Assembly (NCBI RefSeq): GCF_039655865.1
Contig: NZ_JBBYXL010000013.1
Coordinates: 62,001 to 126,000, forward strand
Length of the DNA: 64,000 bases
From: Prosthecobacter sp. SYSU 5D2
Lineage (GTDB): Bacteria > Verrucomicrobiota > Verrucomicrobiia > Verrucomicrobiales > Verrucomicrobiaceae
Reading direction: 5' to 3'
The position numbers and the translations under genes are program-made. The notes beneath the pieces were generated by a model. The model worked only from the letters and a program-made list of their open reading frames with translations, had not been told where the DNA came from and did no database searches. How positions within the stretch are numbered: position 1 is the stretch's first letter; each line of letters opens with the position of its first letter. Shown here piece after piece: positions 57,832-64,000 of this stretch.

Positions 57832-58294
57832 ACAGCCCGCCCATCTCACAGATCTTCTTCCAGTGCTTTTCTTCCACGGCGGTGATGGAGAGACGGTTGC
57901 CACGGCGCAGGGTGATCAGGTCCGCCAGTTCCGGCTCCGCCCGCAGCATGTCGAGGGTGACGAAAGTCTTGAAGGCCGCTTCCCACTTCACATCCACCAT
58001 CAGCCAACGGGGGTCTTCGGGCTTGCTGCCTTGGTCGAAGTATTCGGAGGAAGGATCAAACTGGGTGTGGTCGGGATAGGCTTCTTTGACGATTTTAACA
58101 ATGCCCGCGATGCCAGGCACGGGGCAGCTTGAGTGGTAGAAGAAACCCAGGTCGCCCAGGGCCATTTCGTCCCGCATCATGTTGCGCACCTGGTAATTGC
58201 GCACGCCGTTCCAGGGTTCGGTTTTCTTCGGGCGCTTTTTCAGGTCGTCGAAGGAGAAGACATCGGGTTCGGATTTGAGCAGCCAGTAACGCAT
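57830..58294 (-). CDS. EVE domain protein
   Basis: A 154-residue protein consisting of one EVE (PUA-like) domain. It begins with the signature RYWLLKSEPDVFSFDDLKK. WNGVRNYQVRNMMRDEMALGDLGFFYHSSCPVPGIAGIVKIVKEAYPD follows, then WLMVDVKWEAAFKTFVTLDML and LSITAVEEKHW. EVE domains bind modified bases in DNA or RNA (for example 5-methyl-, 5-hydroxymethyl- or N6-modified). They occur both as stand-alone proteins and in restriction systems. This is the stand-alone type, with no endonuclease nearby. It is divergent from the haem-binding gene, with 163 bases between, containing an inverted repeat ACACCGCT/AGCGGTGT. Confidence 0.93.
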   Translation of the reverse strand: MRYWLLKSEPDVFSFDDLKKRPKKTEPWNGVRNYQVRNMMRDEMALGDLGFFYHSSCPVPGIAGIVKIVKEAYPDHTQFDPSSEYFDQGSKPEDPRWLMVDVKWEAAFKTFVTLDMLRAEPELADLITLRRGNRLSITAVEEKHWKKICEMGGL

Positions 58295-58413
58295 AGGGGT
58301 GATGGGTGAAATACACCGCTGAAGGGGAAAGGGGAAGGCTCTTTGCTGAAAAAGGGCTGCATGGAGCGGTGTTTTCCACCGTTTAAATCACCCCCTGAAT
58401 CCTCGGAGAAACC

Positions 58414-58442
58414 TTGACCCCCGTCCCGGCTCCGCGTTTACT
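58414..58442 (+). promoter_or_regulatory. Sigma-70-type promoter candidate of the PVC haem protein
   Basis: TTGACC and TTTACT are spaced by exactly 17 bases. The -10 box ends 15 bases before the ATG at 58458, so the leader would be short. Both boxes agree well with the consensus. Confidence 0.5.
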
Positions 58443-58457
58443 TGTGCCCCCATCGTC

Positions 58458-61400
58458 ATGTCCTGCCGTTTCACCCTATCCCTTTTGCTATGCAGCGGAG
58501 CCGTCTGGGCTTCCCAGCCTCAGTCCGCCTCTGACGTGCCGGATCCGAATCCCGAGGTGCAGAAGGCGGGCTTCGTGGTACCGGAAGGTCTGGAGGTCAC
58601 GCTGTGGGCGCAGGAGCCAATGATCGCCAAACCGGTGCAGATGAACTGGGATGCCCAGGGCCGCCTTTGGGTGGTGAGCAGCACGACCTATCCGCAGATT
58701 AAACCTGGCGATGGCACCAAGGACCAGGTCGTCGTGCTGGAAGATACCGATGGCGACGGCAAGGCGGACAAATCCACCGTCTTCGCCGAAAATCTGCACA
58801 TCCCCACGGCAGTGATTCCCGGCGATGGCGGGGCCTATGTGGCCAACTCCACTGAGGTGCTTTTCCTGAAGGATACCGACGGTGACCTAAAGGCCGATGA
58901 GCGCACCGTCCTGCTGAGCGGTTTCGGCACGGAGGACACGCACCACCTGCTGCACACCATGCGCCACACTCCGGAGGGGCTGCTGTCCTTTTTGCAGTCC
59001 ATCTACATCCACAGCCATATCGAGACCCCGCACGGCGTGCGCCGTCTGATGGGCGGCGGCATTTGGGAATTCCGCCCGGAGACTCGCCGGCTGGAGATCA
59101 TCAGCAAAGGTCTCATCAATCCCTGGGGTTACGAATTCGATCAATGGGGCCAGTCCTTCGCCACCGACGGCGCAGGCGGTGAAGGCCTGAATTACATCTT
59201 CCACGGCAGCGTTTTCAAAACCTCCCCTGGTGCCAAACGTACCCTCAGCGGCCTGAGCCCCGGCCAGCCCAAGCAGTGCGGCCTGGACGTCATTGATGAT
59301 CCCCATTGGCCCGAAGACTGGCAGGGCACCTGGGTCACCAATGACTTCCGTGGCAACCGTGTGAACCGCTTCAAAGTCACCCCCAGCGGCAGCAGCTACA
59401 TCGCCAAACAGGAGCCCGATGTGCTCGCCTCCAACCACCGCGCCTTCCGTCCCATTGATGTTCGTGTGGGGCCTGACGGTGCGCTTTACATCGCCGACTG
59501 GTACAACCCCATCATCCAGCATGGCGAGGTGGACTTCCGCGATCCCCGCCGTGACCTCGTGCATGGCCGAATCTGGCGCATCACAGCGAAAGGCCGCCCT
59601 CTGAGCAAGATGCCGAAGATCGTCGGCGCACCCGTGCCGGAGCTTCTGGAAATGCTGAAGAGCGAGCGCAAATGGACCCGCCATTTTGCCAAGCAGGAAC
59701 TGCGCACCCGTGGAGTGACCGAGGTCATCCCGGTGCTGAAAACCTGGCCGGACGCCCTGGACAAAGCCTCCCCGGATTACTGGCGCACCCTGCTGGAGAC
59801 CGCCTGGGCACGCGAGGGCCTGAACCGCTTTTCCCCCAAGCTCTGGCGCGAGCTGTATGCCAGCCCGGACTATCGCGTGCGTTCAGCCGCCCTGCGCATT
59901 CTCACCCATCGCTGGAAAGAACTGCCAGATGCCATGGAATTTCTGAAAAAAGGCATCGCCGATGAAAACGCCCAGGTGCGTCTGTGGGCCATGGCCGTAC
60001 TTCATGACATGCGCCAGCCGCAGGCCTTTGAACTCGCCCTGAAAGCGCTGGATCAGCCCATGGACGACAGCCTGGACTTCCTCCTGGAACTCACCGCCCG
60101 TGAGCAGGCCGCCATCTGGATGCCCCTGGCGCTGAAGGGTGACCTCAAATTGAACGGCAATCCCAAGCACCTGGTGTATGCCATGAAAGCCACCGGCCGC
60201 AGCGATGCCCTGAAGCCGCTGCTGGCTTCCCTCAAAGCCGGCAAGCTGGCCGATGAGGATGCCGCCGCCGTCATGGCCATGGCCGGTGACGCCGCCGATG
60301 CCGCGCAGGCGAAGCAGATCGCCGACCTCGTCAATGATCCCGCCCTCGAGGCCAAGGTCGTCGGTCTCATGGATGCCCTCGTCAAAGCCGCCACCACCCG
60401 CGCCGTGGTGCCGGAAGGGGCCGAGGCCATCGTCCAAAACTGGCTGGCCAGCCCCCGTGTGGAAATCGTCCATCGCGCGACCATCCTCGCCGGAGCCTGG
60501 AAGGTGGAATCCACCCGGGAGACCCTGCAAGATATTCTCATGAAAGCGGACACACCTCCGCCCGTGCGCGACGGTGCCGTGCAGGGCCTGGCCCGGCTGG
60601 GCGGCACGAAGTCACGCGACTTCTTTGACAAGCTCTTCCAGGAAAAACCCGAACTCCGCAGCATCGCCGTGCAAGGCCTCACCGATGTCGGGCCACAGAT
60701 CGCTGCCAAGCGCGCCGTTGAATTTCTCGCCTCCGCCAAGACCGCCCAGGAAGCCGAGCCCATCCTCACCGCTTTCCTGAAAAACAAGCAGCTCCCCGGC
60801 ATCCTCGCCAAGGAGCTGGCAGGCAAAACCATCCCCGATTTTGTCGCTGTGGAAGGCATCCGCATGGTCTCCACTCGCGGCATCAAAGGCCCGCTTGAAG
60901 AAGCCCTCCGCACCGCCGGCGGCGTCAAGCAGATGGACCAGGCCCTCACGCCTGAACAGATGGCTGCACTGGTGACAAAAGTGAAGGAACAGGGCGATGC
61001 CGCCCGTGGGGAAAAGGTTTACCGCCGCCAGCAACTGCTCTGCCAGACCTGCCACGCCATCGGCGATGCAGGCGGCGTTTTGGGGCCAAACCTCGTCAGC
61101 ATCGGCGGCAGTGCCCCTGTGGATTATCTCATTGAGAGCCTGCTGGAGCCCAGCAAAAAGATCAAAGAAGGCTACCACATGATCATCATCGGTCTCAAAG
61201 ATGGCAGCATCGTCAGCGGCGGCCTGGTGCAGGACGGCGGGGAGGAAGTCATCATCCGCGACCCTGCCAACCAGCTCCAGAAAGTGCCCAAAGCCCAGAT
61301 CGCCAGCCGCCAGATGAGCCCCGCCAGCATGATGCCCCCCGGCCTCACCTCCAGCCTTCGCGAAGACGAGTTTGTGGACCTGGTTCGCTTCATGTCCGAG

Positions 61401-61862
61401 CTGGGCCGCGAGGGCTATTACAAGATCAAACCCAACCGCTACGTCCGCACCTGGCGCGTCATGGGGGAGATGCCACCGGACCTGCTCGACCACGTCCGCC
61501 ACGTCGGCCTGCATTCACTGCATGAAAAGGAGACCACCTACCCCTGGCAGATGATGTTCTCCAAAGTCAGCGGCGACCTCCCCCTGGATGAGGTCACCCA
61601 GCTCCGGCTGAATCCCTGGTATCCAAAAATCGCCCATTTTATTCTCAAGCTCGACAGCCCCGGCAAAGTCAAGCTGGCCCTCAGCAGCACAAAGGCCGTG
61701 GACGTCGTCGTCGGTGACCAGCACCTCAAAGAAATCACCCCCGAACTCACCCTCGACCTCCCCGCCGGCACCCATCCCGTCAGCATCCTCATCGGCCGCG
61801 ACGCTGGCGATGTGGCGAGCTTCCGTGTGGAGATCCTGGAAGGTGCGGCGACGGCGCAGTGA
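58458..61862 (+). CDS. PVC-type haem-binding CxxCH protein with beta-propeller and HEAT repeats
   Basis: A 1134-residue secreted protein of the PVC superphylum. A signal peptide of about 18 residues precedes a sorbosone/glucose dehydrogenase-like propeller, seen in GFVVPEGLEVTLWAQEPMIAKPVQMNWDAQGRLWV, DTDGDGKADK (calcium-type loop), DPHWPEDWQGTWVTNDFRGNRV and YIADWYNPIIQHGEVDFRDPRRD. A long HEAT-like helical region from about 380 to 830 follows. The c-type haem site CQTCH is at about 862-866 in LLCQTCHAIGDAGGVLGPNL. The C-terminal 150 residues contain PLDEVTQLRLNPWYPK and a final beta domain. These proteins probably take electrons from periplasmic sugar oxidation; the substrate is unknown. 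Confidence 0.93.
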   Translation: MSCRFTLSLLLCSGAVWASQPQSASDVPDPNPEVQKAGFVVPEGLEVTLWAQEPMIAKPVQMNWDAQGRLWVVSSTTYPQIKPGDGTKDQVVVLEDTDGDGKADKSTVFAENLHIPTAVIPGDGGAYVANSTEVLFLKDTDGDLKADERTVLLSGFGTEDTHHLLHTMRHTPEGLLSFLQSIYIHSHIETPHGVRRLMGGGIWEFRPETRRLEIISKGLINPWGYEFDQWGQSFATDGAGGEGLNYIFHGSVFKTSPGAKRTLSGLSPGQPKQCGLDVIDDPHWPEDWQGTWVTNDFRGNRVNRFKVTPSGSSYIAKQEPDVLASNHRAFRPIDVRVGPDGALYIADWYNPIIQHGEVDFRDPRRDLVHGRIWRITAKGRPLSKMPKIVGAPVPELLEMLKSERKWTRHFAKQELRTRGVTEVIPVLKTWPDALDKASPDYWRTLLETAWAREGLNRFSPKLWRELYASPDYRVRSAALRILTHRWKELPDAMEFLKKGIADENAQVRLWAMAVLHDMRQPQAFELALKALDQPMDDSLDFLLELTAREQAAIWMPLALKGDLKLNGNPKHLVYAMKATGRSDALKPLLASLKAGKLADEDAAAVMAMAGDAADAAQAKQIADLVNDPALEAKVVGLMDALVKAATTRAVVPEGAEAIVQNWLASPRVEIVHRATILAGAWKVESTRETLQDILMKADTPPPVRDGAVQGLARLGGTKSRDFFDKLFQEKPELRSIAVQGLTDVGPQIAAKRAVEFLASAKTAQEAEPILTAFLKNKQLPGILAKELAGKTIPDFVAVEGIRMVSTRGIKGPLEEALRTAGGVKQMDQALTPEQMAALVTKVKEQGDAARGEKVYRRQQLLCQTCHAIGDAGGVLGPNLVSIGGSAPVDYLIESLLEPSKKIKEGYHMIIIGLKDGSIVSGGLVQDGGEEVIIRDPANQLQKVPKAQIASRQMSPASMMPPGLTSSLREDEFVDLVRFMSELGREGYYKIKPNRYVRTWRVMGEMPPDLLDHVRHVGLHSLHEKETTYPWQMMFSKVSGDLPLDEVTQLRLNPWYPKIAHFILKLDSPGKVKLALSSTKAVDVVVGDQHLKEITPELTLDLPAGTHPVSILIGRDAGDVASFRVEILEGAATAQ

Positions 61863-62028
61863 GGTGAAGAGAAGTGGTCTCCATGCGAATTGCTGTCTCG
61901 CTCAAGGCTGGAGAAACCTATGAATTTACGCATACCCTCGCCACTGAGCTGTTGTGAACCTGGGTTAATCTAACTAGATCTTATTCGGAATGCTTGACTG
62001 AGAACGTGTATTATTTGTAAAAGCAGAA

Positions 62029-63959
62029 ATGCATAAAAAGAGGATCTTCTGGTTAATCTTTATTTTCTCAGTTGCGATCCTTTGGGCGATCTTCAGAAAT
62101 AGCTTTGCAGACCATTCCCTCGCCCATCAGGCACTGCACGATAGCAAGCCACAGACTGCCAAATGTTATTTTTTGCACACCGGTTTCCCGTCTATCCCTG
62201 CCGGATCCCCTGTCATTGCCCCAAAGCTGCCATTCCCCACTGAAGATCCCCTTTCGACCGACCCCTCAGTGAATGCACTGGCACAAAGCACAACCATTCA
62301 AGAGAGGTTGCTGCCAGGGAAGCCCGGATTCTGGCAGCGTGAGCGCCTTGTCAGCTCCTCCATTCAGACACGGTTGCTGCATGTTCGTGAGCTTTGGGAA
62401 TTGAATGCCGCCCAACAACGCTGGATCCACCATCAACGGGACATCTACCTGGCAGATCAGGTCATCGTACGCGCTCGCCCGGATGTCACACGCCAGACAT
62501 TGGAAACAAGACTTGAGGCCAACGGGATGAAGCTGCGGGAGGCGATCGCTTCGGATCTTTTCACAGTAGAACTCCCGGGGCGTGATCTGGACGTTCTGGC
62601 ACAGGGAATGGAGCTGCTGGCGACCATGCCGGACTGTGTGGCATTTTCAGAGCCGGATGGGGTGGGTTTTGGGGCGGCGATACCAAATGACCTGCTATTT
62701 ACTATTCAATGGGGCCATCACAATACCGGTCAATCTTCAGGCGTAGTGGATGCCGATGTGGATGCACCAGAGTTCTGGGACATCATGCAAACGGCCCCCG
62801 GAACGGTGATTGCCGTCCTGGATTCGGGATTGGACTTTAACCATCAAGATCTTCAGGGGATTGAATGGTCGAATCCAGGCGAGATCCAAATGATGGTCTG
62901 GACAATGATGGAAACGGGCGTGTGGATGATGTGAACGGATGGGATTTCGTCAATGCAGACAACAACCCCTTAGATGACCACAATCATGGCAGCCATGTGA
63001 CGGGCATCATCGCCGCCAACCGGGACAACTTCGTAGGCGTCGCGGGCATGATCAGTGGTGTTAAAATTCTCGTCTGCAAGATCCTGAATGAGAGCAACAG
63101 CGGCCTCACATCCAACCTGATTGCCGCCACCACCTATGCAAGGTTACAGGGTACGCCCATCATGAATCTCTCGCTTCAAAGCTACCCGTACAGTTCCACC
63201 TTGAATACCGAGTTCAATGCTTGTGAGTCAGCTGGCATTCTTCTCAGCATGAGTGCAGGCAACCTGGGGAGTAACAATGACAGCCAGCCAAATTATCCCA
63301 GCTCCTACCCCCATGGCAATATCATCGCCGTCGGAAATCATGACCGGACGGACAACCGTTATTCCAGTTCTAATTACGGCCTTATAAGCGTGGATATCTT
63401 TGCGCCGGGCACCTTGGTTTACTCCACGATAAAAAACAATGGCCACTCGACCATGACCGGCACCTCCATGGCCACCCCCTTCGTCACGGCCATGGCAGCC
63501 GCGATCAAGTCTCTGAATCCAGCCTGGCAGGCGGACCAGATCAAAAACTCCATTTTATCCTCCTCCATCCCGCACACCGCTTACAATCAGATTTGCACGA
63601 CAGGAGGCAGACTCAATGCAGTCACCGCCATTGCCCATGCCATCCGTTCCAACCCGTGGGCCGATACTGACGCAGACGGCCATTCCAATTTGCTGGAATA
63701 CTGTGCGGGCTCCCGTGTGGACAACGCCGACAGTATTCCTGATATTTCATTGGCGCAGGAGGGCGGATATCTTCGCATGCGCATGCCCCACGCAAACCGG
63801 CCTGATGTGCTGCTTAACTTGGCGCGGTCAGGCGATTTAGATTCCTGGCACGGCGAAGACATCGCAGATTTCAGCACGGAAAACATCATGGAAGGCGGCA
63901 TCCCGCTGAATGGTTCGCAGGGACGCTTTCTGCGCATTGAACTTTCAGTTGCAGAATGA
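62029..63959 (+). pseudogene. Subtilisin-like (S8) serine protease, broken by a single-base frameshift
   Basis: The first frame (62029-62934) gives a membrane or signal helix, a prodomain (RARPDVTRQTLETRLEANGM) and the Asp motif VIAVLDSGLDFNHQDL. It ends in an improper tail. The second frame (from about 62887 to 63959) continues with PNDGLDNDGNGRVDDVNG, the His motif NHGSHVTGIIAAN, FAPGTLVYST and the Ser motif GTSMATPFVTAM. A C-terminal repeat-like region follows. Restoring one C after GATCC near 62886 would join the two into one protein of about 643 residues with the triad D, H, S intact. It is therefore either a recent pseudogene or a sequencing error. The whole gene is AT-richer than its neighbours. 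The last 41 bases of the window hold nothing recognisable. Confidence 0.8.
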
Positions 63960-64000
63960 ATGGCCATCAAGGGATCACCCGAGGCTTCTTCGGCGGGCGG

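Noticed and set aside
1-64000. Search by eye for CRISPR arrays, prophage and transposases
   Set aside because: No regularly spaced repeats, integrase, capsid or transposase patterns were seen. The only mobile-looking features are short repeats.

Overview
The window is about 64 kb of GC-rich chromosome. It very probably comes from a member of the Verrucomicrobiota, near Prosthecobacter or Verrucomicrobium. The evidence is gene content typical of the PVC superphylum: a DUF1549/DUF1553 cytochrome protein, a DUF1501 protein, a long PVC-type haem-binding CxxCH protein, three secreted sulfatases, Gfo/Idh/MocA and DUF1080-like proteins, and a fused CcoN-CcoO cbb3 oxidase. No rRNA, tRNA, CRISPR array, phage region or transposase was seen. 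The assignment is an inference from gene families and was not tested by search.

Layout. 1-3.0 kb: a partial PhnP-like hydrolase, tcdA, a small membrane protein and a lipoprotein. 3.0-9.5 kb: a GntR-family regulator coupled to a DUF1549/DUF1553 protein, a small membrane protein, a DUF1501 protein and a divergent M19-type dipeptidase. 9.6-12.2 kb: a YhaM-like exoribonuclease, a Cys/His-rich unknown and a Kelch protein. 12.3-14.3 kb: an ECF sigma factor with two overlapping membrane-anchored partners and a lipoprotein. 14.5-18.5 kb: a halogenase-like flavoprotein, an LpxL-like acyltransferase and lysA. 18.6-24.7 kb: an esterase, an AlkC-like glycosylase, a DUF4282 protein and mfd.

24.7-31.1 kb: a complete cbb3 oxidase locus on the minus strand, in transcription order ccoS, ccoNO, ccoQ-like, ccoP, ccoG, a FixH-like peptide and a SafE/CcoH-type membrane protein. 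A type II toxin-antitoxin pair on the opposite strand splits it. 31.2-44.1 kb: an oxidoreductase, a metallophosphoesterase, an AAA kinase-like protein, a PL10 pectate lyase, ComEC, a TPR protein, MsrB, a second sigma factor, a PQQ-propeller protein, a Dabb lipoprotein, a TrmH methyltransferase and PdxA. 44.2-51.8 kb: two convergent sulfatases, a large YHYH/EF-hand/PEBP protein, and a sulfite dehydrogenase with its cytochrome. 52-57.8 kb: a membrane pseudokinase, a CtpA protease, an SDR, a third sulfatase and a DUF1080-like protein. 57.8-64 kb: an EVE protein, the PVC haem protein and a subtilisin-like protease gene broken by a frameshift.

Functional themes: secreted breakdown of sulfated or acidic polysaccharides (sulfatases, pectate lyase, oxidoreductase, esterase, PVC cytochromes); microaerobic respiration (cbb3, sulfite dehydrogenase); envelope stress sensing (sigma cascade, pseudokinase with CtpA); and DNA repair (mfd, AlkC). 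Between and sometimes inside genes lie several families of short palindromic or simple repeats. The 200-base gap at 14288-14487 holds nested inverted repeats. No gene-free stretch longer than about 300 bases exists.
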